A stretch of 64,000 nt of DNA from Xiphias gladius. Taxonomy: Eukaryota; Chordata; Actinopteri; Istiophoriformes; Xiphiidae. This document shows, piece by piece, positions 1-31,200 of this stretch. The notes beneath the pieces were generated by a model. The model saw only the letters and a list, made by a program, of their open reading frames with translations. It searched no databases and had not been told where the DNA came from. How positions within the stretch are numbered: position 1 is the first letter of the stretch; each line of letters begins with the position of its first letter. Location of the stretch: positions 25,365,530-25,429,529 of the forward strand of contig NC_053414.1 in the NCBI RefSeq assembly GCF_016859285.1. Direction: 5' to 3'. Position numbers and translations under genes: made by a program.

Positions 1-2856
<2,856 letters not shown>

Positions 2857-4492
2857 TCACAGTCGGGATGGAGCCTCTGCAGCCGACGTGCAGTGTGAGT
2901 TACCGCCTCGGATTTAGTATCCAAAGTCAGTCCCAGATGTAGTCACAGTGAGAGAGGCTCCGGTCGGAACAGTCGGTACACACACACACCTGCCGCCCGT
3001 GGAGAGAGAGAGGAGCGAGAGTGCTGCTGTGCTCGACAGAAACACTGAGAGAGGAAGAACAAGGCACCCCCCACCCCCCACTCCTCCCATCTCTCTCTCT
3101 CTCTCTCTCTCCCACCGAGGGTTTTTGCCCCACCAAAAATAGAGCTTGGTTACAGCGCCACCTAATGTTCACAATCATTCTCAACGGGCTGCCCGAAATG
3201 CTGAGTTCACACCCTCTCGGATTTACTTTACGTTGAAGTGGGACACGCAGGTTTCCTTCAGATTCCCGTGAGACTCACCGGAAGCGTGTTGACAGGCAGC
3301 GCGCATTAAGCAGAGATTAGCAAAGAAAAGTGACTCTCAGACAAATTAAGTACATTTTAAAAGTATATAAAAGCACGCAGTAGGTTACTGCTGTTTTTTT
3401 TAATTGTTTTAAATAAAAAATACTTTTCACTTTTTCTCACAAGTAGCTCACCCATTCTCTGCAACCTGGTATTTCAACTTGGCTAACATCCTGTGTTTTT
3501 AAAACTTTCAGTCAGTAAAATCTAGGGCATTTAAAGCACAGGCCACGGGGCCTATGTCAAATGTCCCAGTGTACGAGCGCGGCCGTGAACGCAGCATGAC
3601 GATGAGCAGCAGCGGGCCACAGCTTCACTCCGGCACCATGGACACATTCTGATGGGGAGCCACGGGGTCTGTGTGACCTTGAGATATAAAACTGTACAAA
3701 ACGTGGAGCAGTGTAGAAAGGCTACTTCCCAGTCCTTACTTATTTCAAAGATGTGATTATTACTGTGAGCACTAGTAGGCTAAGCAGTAATTGGTCAAGC
3801 TGGCTGGGAGTTAGAATTGGCTAGCCAAATATTAAGCACTATTATACTTTACATCAATACGCATCATATTTTATGAGATGATCATAAATGTGGTATGTAA
3901 AATCAGAATATGCAGCGTTAATTGCACCGAACCTTGAATATTAACTACTGAGATTATTTACATTACAACCAAATACTTTGTTATTTAATTAAAACATCCT
4001 TAAAAGAGGCATAAAATCCTCTACAGGAAGTATCTGGCAACAAATATAAAATTATTTATAATTACAATAAAGTCTAATATATTCTGTTAACTATTAACAA
4101 TAAATTTCAGATTTACAGCTAAATGGAAAGTAAAGTAGGGTTACAATATTTCCCTTTAAAATTTAGTTGAGAAGAAATGTCCCAATAAAGTACCTCAAAA
4201 TTGGCAGCCTTCTTTAGTAGACTACAGTAAATGTATTTGGCCTACTTTCCATCAGCGATCATAAAACGGGTAGAAATGATCTCTTTACCTCTGTACTTTG
4301 TCGGTGACTACGTGCTGAGAAAGTTGAGAGTGAAAAAAAACAGTCGCAGTCGCTTAACCACAGTTTATCAAACGGTGTTATACTGTCAGTATAGGAGAAC
4401 AGCTACTACAAGTCCTGCATACTTCATTTCCCATAGTCACACTCTTCTTTGCGCACACAGAGCACGCCCTGGTGACGCCATGTAAAGAAGAG

Positions 4493-4497
4493 CCAAT
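4493..4497 (+). promoter_or_regulatory. CCAAT box upstream of sec23b
   Basis: The sequence agCCAATagg lies about 200 bp before the 5' splice site of the sec23b non-coding exon. It is a plausible NF-Y site. The spacing to CCACG needed for a full ERSE (CCAAT-N9-CCACG) is not met. Confidence 0.45.
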
Positions 4498-4521
4498 AGG
4501 AGACGACTGAAGTTGGAGTAA

Positions 4522-4528
4522 CACGTCA
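4522..4528 (-). promoter_or_regulatory. UPRE-like TGACGTG element (CACGTCA on +) near sec23b start
   Basis: The motif aCACGTCAtt reads TGACGTG on the minus strand, the core bound by XBP1/ATF6/CREB3-family bZIP factors. A second TGACG core is at 4473-4477. COPII coat genes are known targets of CREB3L-type factors, so the element fits the gene's role, but short motifs occur by chance. Confidence 0.35.
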
Positions 4529-4559
4529 TTCTAGTAAAGTGCAGAAGCCGGCTGATAGG

Positions 4560-4692
4560 GAGGGATCCCCTCACCGTTGTCTCTGTGCCCCTGACCATCC
4601 GTCGGCTTTTCACCTCTAAATGCTGTAACTTGTTTCTAATAGGACGTGCTCATTCGTTCTTGTCTAGACCAGAGGAAAACCTGTCATAAAAG
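4560..4692 (+). other. Probable non-coding exon 1 of sec23b
   Basis: A strong donor (aaaag|gtaagtac) at 4692/4693 lies upstream of the coding exon, whose acceptor (ccactgaag|CTCGGTGATG) opens at 6547 just 7 nt before the ATG. A 5' UTR exon spliced to the coding exon is the usual SEC23 arrangement. The left boundary (transcription start) is only estimated. Confidence 0.5.
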
Positions 4693-14632
<9,940 letters not shown>

Positions 14633-16260
14633 ACATCTCTATTCCACCACAAAGAAAGAAGGAGTGATTCGACATTCTTGTTCTGATATCGGGATCCATT
14701 AGCATTTCCTCTGTTTTTATTAAGGAGCCAAACCCAAAGACTCTACTGTATGTGCTTGCTTGTTTTTATAGTACTCTTTTCTTGAGTCATATGTGACATT
14801 TCCATGATGCAAAAGAAACAGAAAAAGGGAGAAAATAGCACATTCCTAATAAGAAAACAAGTCTCACTTCTACTCCTTTTCATTAACTTGTTATTTATAA
14901 GAAATGGCACCAATATTCCAGAACCAGGCTGTCCTCATGAAAGCAATATCCAATTCTCTATTTCTGTATTATATTTGATACCATCTGACATGCAGAATGA
15001 CTAGACTAATATGTTAATGTTTTCTTTTTGTTTGTTTTGTTCTAAAATGTGTATCTACTGGATTAGACTTGGTTGAAGGTGCTATTTAATAAGACGCTTA
15101 TCTATTTGCCTTGTCTATAGCTAAACATAACGTCTAGAATTTTTTCTCGTTAATAAATTATAATGGTACCTCTAATGCTGTTCGAGAAATGTTCACACAC
15201 AGGGCTTATCGGTCTTCAGACTGATTGCATGTAAACCACGGTTTATTTGACAAAAAAAAAAAAATCCTACATGGATTATACCTTAACTGTTTTCCAAGAA
15301 AATTCCCTCTGAATAATGAGTTTTAATGTTCTGAGGAATGAAAGTCAATCACATTAACTCAACTGAGATTGACTGTTCAATGACGAACATTGACATTTAC
15401 TTTTAACTTCGACTTCATAGGGTGTTCTATAGTATCGTCCACTCATCCTGTTCACCATCTGGTATTTTGCACCCGATGATTGCCCAAGTGTCTTTGTAAT
15501 CAAACTTTAATATACTGTACGACTGTATAACAGAAACAGTTGCTTGATTTAGATCCTGCCTGGATTCGTAATGCTACCCATATAAAGAAAGCAGGAAACA
15601 GGTTCTGTCTGTGTTGTCTGTCCAGCCACCAGCATGTACTGCACGTCCCATTCACAAGGCTTTGTTTAGGCCGCTGCACATTTGAACGATGTGAATTTTG
15701 ATGCATGGATTTTCCCATGGAAGACAGATGTTATCAGAGATGCTCAGTTCCACCACCGGGCCTCTGTCTGTGCGGCAGAAGGCAGGGCCTTCCTCTCAGC
15801 ATCCGGTATTTTTGTTTTGAACGAATTCATGCCAGTGTGTTTGACAGAATGTTCACACACCATGTTGCAACAACAGTATGTGAGATATCCTCTGTGCAGA
15901 TGGGAGGCGACACTCTCAACAATTGTCTTTTTCTCATTCGTCACTACTGTACATAAAGTCCACATGGCACGCAATCCCGATCATAAAACCACTCACACAC
16001 CATCTACTGTCACTGTAAGCTGATTTCAGAGCACCCAGACAGTATGATTTCTAGGATCAGTGAACGGCAGATTATGAAGCCTAATCCGTAGAGGCTATCT
16101 GTTTAGATGCAAATTCTACTCTTAGCAGCTTTAAGCGGAAGTTGCCACCGAAATACAAATGAAGTCTGTGTCTATCAAGAGCTTAGGCATTACTATGTTG
16201 CACTATGAAGCCACATATGCTCAAAAGGTATTCAAGGCCAAATAAAAAGATGCAATGGTT
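14633..16260 (+). other. sec23b 3' UTR / 3' flank with poly(A) signals
   Basis: AATAAA hexamers lie at 15152-15157 (520 bp after the stop) and 16241-16246 (1.6 kb after). Either could end the mRNA. No other gene is visible; the overlapping ORFs at 15500-16023 show no recognisable protein. Confidence 0.45.
15152..15157 (+). terminator. Candidate poly(A) signal of sec23b
   Basis: AATAAA lies 520 bp downstream of the sec23b stop in an AT-rich 3' flank. A second hexamer at 16241-16246 is an alternative. Confidence 0.4.
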
Positions 16261-19200
16261 CTTAATCTCTTTCTGACATGGATACTCATGCACAATACCA
16301 AAAGCTCCAATTTGAATCGTGCATTTTTCAGTCGAGAGTGGTGCAGTTGCGTGTCATTTGCGGCCATACTCTACATGGATATAAAATGATCCCATAAAGG
16401 GAAAATAATCATGTCTTCATTTTAATCTGCGTGGCTATATGTTTGGCCTTCTTGACACATGCAAAGGCTGCAGGCGTGCATGTATGATGACGTTCAGGGA
16501 AGCAAAACAATGCTAACAATTTCTCTCACCCCAGTTTTTTTCTTTTCGTCAGTGTCATTCATGATGCTCATGTACATGTGATGCCCAGGCTTAGGCAAAG
16601 CTGTAAGGAAATGTGTCCTCTTATTATCTTCTATCAAATCCTAACAGATCAGTTTTAGTCCAGCAGCCAGAGAAATCCATTCTGGTTTCTGTCCCGGATA
16701 ACTTACGTAAGGTTTCTATATAGAATATGTCATATCATGTTTATATAACTATGACTGACACAATACTGTAGTCAGATAACACATGATAAATAATATAGCT
16801 CTGTTCCTTTCGGTGATTAAGATTATAGGGCCTAAAACCAAAGTTTAAATGTATATTAATCACACAGCTTGTTAATCCTAAATCTCACAGCCACAGGCAT
16901 GAGTTAATAGTCACCCCAATAAGAAAATAAACTCCTCTTATAATCCTCCTATAATAATAATCTTTATGTTGCAGATTTCATAGATTGGAATGCAGTGTCC
17001 GTCACACTTGGAAAAAGTGTTACACACTTTTCCATGTGTAACATGGAAAAAGACACAAGGACAGAAACAATATAAAACAATACAAAACATACAATAATTA
17101 AACTAGCGAAATACATGTCCTGACTGACTGAGGAAATACCAGACCAAGTAAGGCTGCAGCAGCAAGGCCCCTGCTTGTTATTCAGTTGAGAAAGGATGTG
17201 TATAATTGCCTAAGACTTTAAGTTTTCAGTAAGTAGAAGACTGTTATCTCTCCTTTCAAAAGTTACATAGTCTCACTTGAAATGTGCAATAACAGATTTT
17301 AATAACAAGCTGTGTGATCACAGCGCTGACATGTGATCAACTTTCAAGTTGACATGGCAAACTCATTGGCATACAGTCGCTTATTTACACATCCAGTAGA
17401 TATGGAGCAACATTAGCATTTTATTTGGAGCCGTGTGTCTGGCTGCCTGGTGGAATATCTGGCTCAATAGCTGCTATATGTTTGACTTTCTTCAGCAGCT
17501 AGTTGCTAACTGTGTCCATCTGGTGTTTGGCCCAAAGCAGATAGCGTACAGTGGGCTCTTACGGCTTTTTGCGCCAAAAACAGTCGTCCACTTCACGGCG
17601 CTGTGAGTGAAAAAAAACAATGAAGTTGCAGACAGGAAAACCGAAATGATGAGCTGAAAAAGGCTAAAAGGCTCCATAGCACTGATGAGAACTGAGATTT
17701 CATCACTAAGAGCGACCCCTTTGACATTATACATAGTCATTTGCTCCAGTGTTTTTATAAAAATATTGATTATTGCAGCTTTAACTTACAGGCTGCCAAT
17801 GATGAGATTAGCACAGTTTTAATTTTCAGCAAGTATCCCGAGGTCAAATTCTCAGGAGGGCCTGTAAACAGTACCTGGTGGGAGTGTAAATGAAACATGG
17901 ATATGTTTTTCACAGTTGTCTAGTCAGAGAATTGCCCTGACCTTAAGTGTGCTTCTGTAGGATATGAGGACCGAAAGACCACAGTATTCCAAGATTTTGC
18001 TGGAGAGCAACAGCGGTCATATGTTGCCCTCACATTGTTTTTGTGAGTCTCCCGACTGACATAAATAGTCTGAAATATTAAAATATATTAAATACACCCT
18101 CAGGTAATGTGTCCTGTGTAGTATATAGTAGAACCGCTTCTCCGGAAATGTTTGCTAACTAAATTATTCTCCTGCGACAGGCTGTGGTGAATGCGTAAAC
18201 ATCTATTTCCCCACACTGCAGCACCGGACTAAAAATGTGTTGCGTTGAGAGCAGGGAATAACTTCTTGTTATTGCCACAAACTCAGGAGACAGCCTATCA
18301 CCATCCACATGGACGTGATAAGCATTGTTTACCAGACTGTAGCCAAGTATTCCGACTACCAATATACTGCTGATATTTAAAAAGACCCTTGTTAGCTGTT
18401 GGCAAGAACCACAGGGTGATTTAAGGTCACGGAGCACTTTTTGAAGCTTTGAGATGTGCAGAAGAGTTTACTCACAAAGTGGGGAGAGTTGAGTTGTCCC
18501 TTTATCAAAGCCGTTCATCAAATGTGTTGTTTTTGTGCGTATAAGCCTGCATAATATAGAACATAATATTTGAAGTGGGAGATTTAATTCTGCGTAACTG
18601 CAGCAACATGTGCACCTCTCACTCCTTGATCACCTTTATGTACAACACCCCGCCATGGATACCCACAGCATCAGCAGCGGCATGTTCAACCGCATTTGGG
18701 GCACTTTGGTGGAGAGCCTTGGCCTGATTTGTCAGTTTTCGGAGTCATGTTGAAATGCGGCTAAGCCTCCGCAGCTGAAGATGAAGCACTCTGCTGTGGT
18801 AACAGAGATGTCCGGGCTATCTGGCCTCATTAACTTTGGGGTTGTAGAGACTGTTTGCCAACAGGCTCAAACGATTTGTATTTTTAGCTCATTCCCATTC
18901 AAAGAATTTGCAGTGCTCATGGGAAACGGCTTTTGAAATGCCAACATTGGTGTTGTCTCTGTGCTCCCGCGCAGTTTAGATTAGAAACAATTCACTGCGG
19001 TCTTTCAGTGTTGCGGGGCAGTCTTGACTTGTCACAGTCCGCAGGGCTCAACAGGCCACCATCAGTCTGATCAGGAGCAGCTCATCATCCTCTCCCTGAC
19101 CTCGCTCTGAATGAGAGCGCGCAGGTCAGCTTCTCTGAAAACGGAAACAACTCTCGGAAACGAAGGCAAGGTCTACCAGAAAAACCTCAACGGCTGTTTG

Positions 19201-19900
19201 GAATTTAACAAGGAATGACTGAACATTTTATTTCATTTTATTGATTTTACTGACCAATAAATAGGCATTTTTGGACATTCTGCATAATCCAGAATAATAG
19301 TCAAAATGTGGGAGTAACTCAAAGTCAAAATTCAAACTTTACACAAAGTTATCAGAGCACTTTGAGTGGGATGTACAGCTGTCTGTGCCAATTGTTCCAG
19401 GCTTTAGGTTTCTCATATTCACAAATATTTAAACCTATATTGGTCCCGAGTTTCAAGATGTATGAATTGATCAAGACAGGCCTCGATCAGTACTCCTTGA
19501 AGTAACATTAACTCTACCAGCCCTTGTTATTCTAGTTTACAAGATAGTTGCTTAAACCCTTGCTGCTGTATCACTGATAAAATTTAATGTCTGTTGTTTG
19601 CTTCCAATTCCATTTAGGAGCATTGCATTTAAAACCGGGCTCCACTCCCACCAAACACAAAACAGTGGAAACAGTGAAGCCACTGATTAGTAAAACATAA
19701 CACACAAAGTTGGATTGCATTGGTTTGCATTTCTGCAAGATTGAGACCTTTTTTTTTTATTCTCTTGTGAGAAAATGTATTAAATTTACTTTTTTTTTAA
19801 ACAGGAAATTGCTGGAGTAGCCCTTTAATTGAATCACCCTCCACTGAGCAGTTTCCTTACATTCTGTAATAATGCAGTAAACGGGGCTGAGGATACTGTA
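16261..19900. other. Gene-free interval between sec23b and gsg1l
   Basis: I see no coding exons in these 3.6 kb. The stretch 17330-17790 resembles a high-copy fish element. The rest is AT-rich unique-looking sequence with short poly-T runs near 19750-19800. Open frames at 17492-17740, 18159-18437 and 19308-19505 show no recognisable protein or splice context. Confidence 0.5.
17330..17790. repeat. Probable percomorph interspersed repeat
   Basis: Phrases such as cagtcgcttatttacacatc, cagcagctagttgctaactg, cagtgggctcttacggcttt and aaacagtcgtccacttcacg match a repeat I remember from several percomorph genomes. The ends are not clear and no coding capacity is visible. Confidence 0.4.
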
Positions 19901-25853
<5,953 letters not shown>

Positions 25854-26846
25854 ATGTGACGGGACAGTAGGTGGTGGCAGCTTGATGAATGGAGGTGTTG
25901 TTGTCCCTCCCGGCTCTGTGTGCGGTACGGGATGAATGCCTCACAGGATCATTAGCCTCATCTGATACATTTCAACACTGCCTTAATTGAAACAGGTCAC
26001 AGAAATATAAGTCACACAAGGTTAAAGTTTAGCAATCCAGCTGAGAAATGGAGAAAAGTGGTCATGATCTAACCTCATGGATGAAGGTGTTCTCTCTGTT
26101 TGTGTAACCTACCACAATGTAGATTTAAAAGAAAATGTTAAGTATACCCTTCTAAATGTAGCCAGGGTCTTTCAGATGCTAATAGCCTTATTAAACATGT
26201 TTCTGTCAAACAGTAAATCAATGCAAATGATTGTCTATTAACAAAGACAGGGTTACAGTTTAACCGGTGTTCATTAAATGTGAATTAAAGCCAGAAATAC
26301 TTGCTGCAAATGATGTGCCTAGATACAAGTATATAAATTATAAATAGGTTGTGGAGTGTAAGTGTGCAGTATGTTTGTACACAGAATGGCTGTGGAAAAT
26401 TGTGTATTATTTTACTTTTGGATGTTCACATAAGTTACTTTTATGCAAGACACATGCATTAGACATATAAAAAAATGGCGGTGAAACTCATCACGCAGAC
26501 TTTTGTAGGATGAAGGTTTAAATGAACACTTGTAATGGCTTGATTAGAATGATCAGCAGTAAGTGTACTATCACACGTTTCCAGCATAGCATGTCATTTC
26601 CTTTTGATGTTTCTGCTTTGATTGGAGGAAAATAAATACTGCCATCAAAATGTCCGAGTGTTTCGGACAAATGTGGTGGATATTAAAGTCCCCCCAGTCA
26701 AACGGTGTTTTGGTTATTGTTACTTTCGAGGGCTTAATTTCCCCTGGGTGTGTGTGTGTGTGGGGGGGGGGGGTTATGATCCCCTCCCTTTTCAGAAATG
26801 TATCTATGTCTTTGGCGGATGTTTGTACCTGCAGCTAGCATGCAGG
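25854..26846 (+). other. gsg1l 3' UTR region
   Basis: AT-rich sequence after the stop, with a candidate poly(A) signal AATAAA at 26631-26636. A (GT)n/G12 tract sits at about 26748-26773. No coding sequence is recognised. Confidence 0.5.
26631..26636 (+). terminator. Candidate poly(A) signal of gsg1l
   Basis: AATAAA lies 778 bp after the gsg1l stop codon, before the hAT-like element and the convergent tmc5 3' end. Confidence 0.4.
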
Positions 26847-27239
26847 CAGTGGTGGAAGATGTATTCAGTTCTGTCGGAATATATTATACCACTGGAATAA
26901 TTAATCATCCCTGCATCACATTATTATGCAAACAGCATTTTAATGTTGTAGTTAATTCTAGTTATATACTATTGGTTGGGTTAATATACTGTATAACAAT
27001 GCTTCATATTTTATATGTTCATTATAGATATTTTAATTTTTGAATCCGTGAAGTAACAGTAACTATAGCTGTCAATGTAAATGTAGTGGAGTAAAAAGTA
27101 CAATATTTCCCCCTAAATGTGGTGGAATACAACTAGAAAGTAGCATAAAATCAAAATGCAAAAATAAAGTACAAGTACCTAGGAATTGTACTTTAAGTAA
27201 GTACTTGAGTAAGTGTACTTAGTTACTTTCCACCACTGA
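26847..27239. mobile_element. Non-autonomous hAT-like element with CAGTGGTGGAA termini
   Basis: The left end begins CAGTGGTGGAA and the right end finishes TTCCACCACTG, exact inverted termini. Internal sequence holds the palindromic aagtac/gtactt motifs (agtaagtacttgagtaagtg) typical of a very abundant teleost short element. It is 393 bp and has no transposase. The flanking 8-mers do not match, so no target-site duplication is preserved. Confidence 0.7.
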
Positions 27240-28215
27240 CTAAGAGAGATGGAAAAACTTAAAAAATAAATATATATATATAAATGAATGAAATACAAAA
27301 ATAAAAACAGTGAATCTATATTTTTGTTTATAATTTTATTATTTTGTTTATATACTAATCTCCTAGAAACATGTTAGAATTGAACATGATTCAAAGGTAC
27401 GGCAGTAAAGGACAGTACGGTCTTTGTGTCTTTGTAGTAAAGATGCATACAAAAAATATATCTCTATAAGTGAAAACCAACTTTGATATAATTGGCATTA
27501 GGGTGTTAACAGTACAGCAATGAACACAGCAGTTCAGTTTGTTTTTTTTAACATATTAGACTGCATTTACTTTGAAAAGGCTGATAACCAGTTTAATTCC
27601 CAATGTTTATTTGACATTTTATGAATAATCCCCACAGAGGGCAGTGTTGTCTAAACAGATCATGTTTGCAAACTTATATTTCATTCTATAAATGGTGGTG
27701 ACTAATTCTGCTTGTTATTACTGGTTTATTTTGGTTTACAATCCCATTTCTTACAATGTTATATACAGGGGACAGTAATTAATTTATTTTTGCCTTTCTT
27801 TTATTTGTATCAGGTGCTCATTTACATTTCACAGAGAATATATACAGTTTTAACAACATGTTTGTGATACAGAAATTGCATTAGAAATGGCAAGAGATCA
27901 GGCCTAGCGAGTATATGTTATAGTACTTATTTGTCATACAAAGCTTCTACACTATCGTAGAAATATATTTAACATATTTGTAAACCGGTGCATAAAGAGG
28001 TGGACCGGCACTCTCTCATAGCCCTGCTACAGTAGCTATCTTTGTTCTCTTTGTATATACAGCAGGATTCATTGTTATTCTGGAGAAATCTCCCCATTTC
28101 TGGACTTATAACCGATGCAAAATTATACCATAACAAGACTGATTTCAGACATCATAAAGAAATCTTTTCTGTTCTGTTCCTGTCCCCATGGTCAGATAAA
28201 GTCAGACCCCTTTGT
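27240..28215 (-). other. tmc5 3' UTR region
   Basis: AT-rich sequence below the tmc5 stop. Reverse-strand AATAAA hexamers lie at 27783-27788, 27725-27730 and 27606-27611; any could be the tmc5 poly(A) signal. gsg1l and tmc5 are tail to tail, with about 1 kb between their candidate signals. Confidence 0.45.
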
Positions 28216-31200
28216 TCAGTAACCATCATCGTACTCGTTCTGGGCCTGCTGCCTGGCCAACATGGCCTGAATGAGAGCACTGGAGCCTGAGGGAGCTGGG
28301 TTTTGTGGGGGAGCAGGGGCCAACTGAATCCTGTCCTCTTCCTTTGCTCTCTGCCTGGCTTGCATGACTTGCATCATAACACTTGACACAGAGGGGGGCG
28401 GGTCATCCGAATCATCTGCTCCGTCTTCCTCTGCTCTCTGTCTGGCTTGCATCGCTTGCATGACAGCGCTGGATCTGTTCACAGGGTTTTGAGAAAAACC
28501 TGCTGTGTCGTAATATCCATCCCTCTCTCGACCTTCGTCCCTCTGCCTGGCTTGCAAGGCCTGTGTGAGGGCGCTGGAGGATGACGGGTGTTCATCAGGC
28601 ATCTGGTACAAATCTTCATCCTGGTCGTCGACTCTCTGACGGGCCAACATTGCCTGCAGCAGAGCGCTGGAGGTGGAGATGTCAGAGGGAACGGACACTC
28701 CACCCGCGGTCCGTCTTTCTTCTTCCTCCTCAAGTCGCTGGCAAGCAAGTAAAGCCTGAACCATGGCGTTTGAGTTGGACTGACCACCTGAAGAGAGGGC
28801 ATCTGACCGCCGTTTGGTGTGCTGAAGGAAGGGGGAAAAATATTAAAATCTCAGGGTGAAAGGTGATTTGTTGGTATGAAACAAATTTCACAACAAACCT
28901 TTTTTTGATTCTTCTGTTTGGGTTTTTTATTAGGCTGAGTTTTCTGGAGGTTCTGGAGTTTGTCCAACAAGAAGGACTTGTCTTTCCCCTCCTGGTGAGA
29001 GAAAAGAGAAAGGGAAAAACAGACTTTACTAAAAGAAATTAATTTCAAGTACACCCAAGGTTGTGTACATATTCCAAAAGGGAAACAAAATAAACTCTAT
29101 AAAGACATATTTATGTGATGTTTTTCGAAACACACTCACATTAACAATCTGTTGTCTCAGTAGACCAATAAGCTCCTTGCGGCCCTGTGTGACTTGCCAG
29201 AAGATGTATATGATGACCCTGAGCAATAAAAACATGACCAGGTAACAAAACAATCTAGTTTTACTGTCATAGAAATCTGTTTGCATAATGACACTAAGAT
29301 GCAAAAATGTAAACGTATATACACACACAAGCACATGCTGTACGCATACAGTCTATATTTGTCTATAAATATGGTTTTCCACCAAAACTTCCAGGAACTT
29401 CAATCTTTAATCTCCCAAGAACTGTCCAGGACATTGTGATTTTTATTTCCACAGCCCTAGGAAGATTAAGCAAATTAGTCCGGGGACATATCAAAAGCGC
29501 ACCAATACAGCATGATGACAATATATAAAGTGATGGCACCGCATTTTATGTGGTACACAGTATCGCAAACCTACAACAACAAAGCAACATGTTTGCAGGT
29601 GTATAATAACACTATAGGAAATACTAGCATACTTGACCTATTAGCAAGTTTCAGCACTGCTGACCGCCCTATAAGTTCCTGAAACTACAGAAGTCCTACC
29701 TCCCGAGCAGTGACTTTTTGAGGGTTAAAGATATCTCCCAGGACTTAATTTAGACCTTGGTTCTTCTTTATGAAATGATTTCCTCAAAAGGTTCCTGTTT
29801 CCCAAGAAAAGTTCCTCCAGTGGAAAGGCGCCTTAATAGTCAGATTATTTTCACTGATGTTCCATCTGCTTAATGTCCTAACAAGCCTGTCCTTAAATTC
29901 AATGACCTCAATTGTTTACTGTTTTGGACATGACAGGTTACCTCAGTATTACATACACAAAACACTTAATTATCCAATGTGTTGATGTAATTGCCTCAGT
30001 AAATCAGTTTCTTAGTAAGACTGCTTAAATACACAATAAATTAAATAAATAAATGATCTACAAAATTACTTTTAATTCCAATCAACACAAAATATTTTGC
30101 ACAACTCATTCATTTTATGGATTGTCATTAAATTTTGTTCCTGGTCCCCAGAGGAAGAATCCTAAAGAATTTGGTGAACCCCCTGGCTTTTCCATTAGTG
30201 CAACCATGAGGTTGACATTTTAATTTGTCCAGTACTTTGGTTTATGAGCCAATACCTGCAAAACTAATGACATTCCCATCAGCCTCAGCTGCTTTGTGTT
30301 TAGCGTTTGATTTTGTGATTGATTTTCCTCGTATGTTTGATCTGCAGGCCCATAATAATCAGGAATATGTGAAAAACGTGATTCACAACTGGATTTACAA
30401 GCTACAATACAGTACATGTAGCACACACAAAACATGGCACTTGCACTATGCACTTACAGGATGATGAGTGTGATAAGAAAATAGAAGATTTCACTCCTGA
30501 TGACGTTTTGGTAGATCCAGGCAACCCACTGAGAACCAGGGATCTCTTCCACAACATCTATCCAGACTCCAACCACACTGAAGGTATTATTGAGTCCCCG
30601 AAAAGGACCACACTGCTCCGAGGGAGTCAGTCTAGAGAGCAGGATAAGGTGGACAAAACAAAACTGCAGTTTGATTTTGCAGAATTTTTGTACTGGTAAA
30701 CAATGCAACATGTGTCAAAGATTGGTATTATTGGGGCTTTCTTATAATTTTGTTAAGAAGGTAATGACCTTGTAAAATATTTTTCTCTGACTCCAAGTTG
30801 TTAATAGGCCACATCCTCATACCTCCAGGCAGTGTATGCAACCATGGACAAGGCTCCCACGAAGAAAGGGAAGAAGAGGAGGGCGATGAAGATTGTTTGC
30901 ATCTGAGCTGCCCTGCCTGTTCTCCGCGGAGGCTGGCAATTCTGGGTCAGGCTGACCTGTGGAAGCGCCAAAACATGCACACATGAACAAACACACATTC
31001 ACACACAAACACCATTTTCATTCATTTTTCTTGCAATAACTCAGAGCTAACTATGAGCTCATTGCAGCCAAAACATCGCTTAAGTTTCACTCCATAATGG
31101 AAAACACGAGGATCTCATCAGAGCTTTTGAATAGCATTGCTTGAAAGGTCATTCAGCATGTTCATGAAACATTCAGCAACACCAGATCTGGCCTGGCTCA

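Noticed and set aside
15500-16023. Frames of up to 113 codons downstream of sec23b
   Set aside because: 3' UTR/flank sequence with no recognisable domain; overlapping frames in several phases suggest chance.
17000-17060. Imperfect inverted repeat around ggaaaaagtgttacacactt
   Set aside because: Arms are short, interrupted and AT-rich; no better than expected by chance in this sequence.
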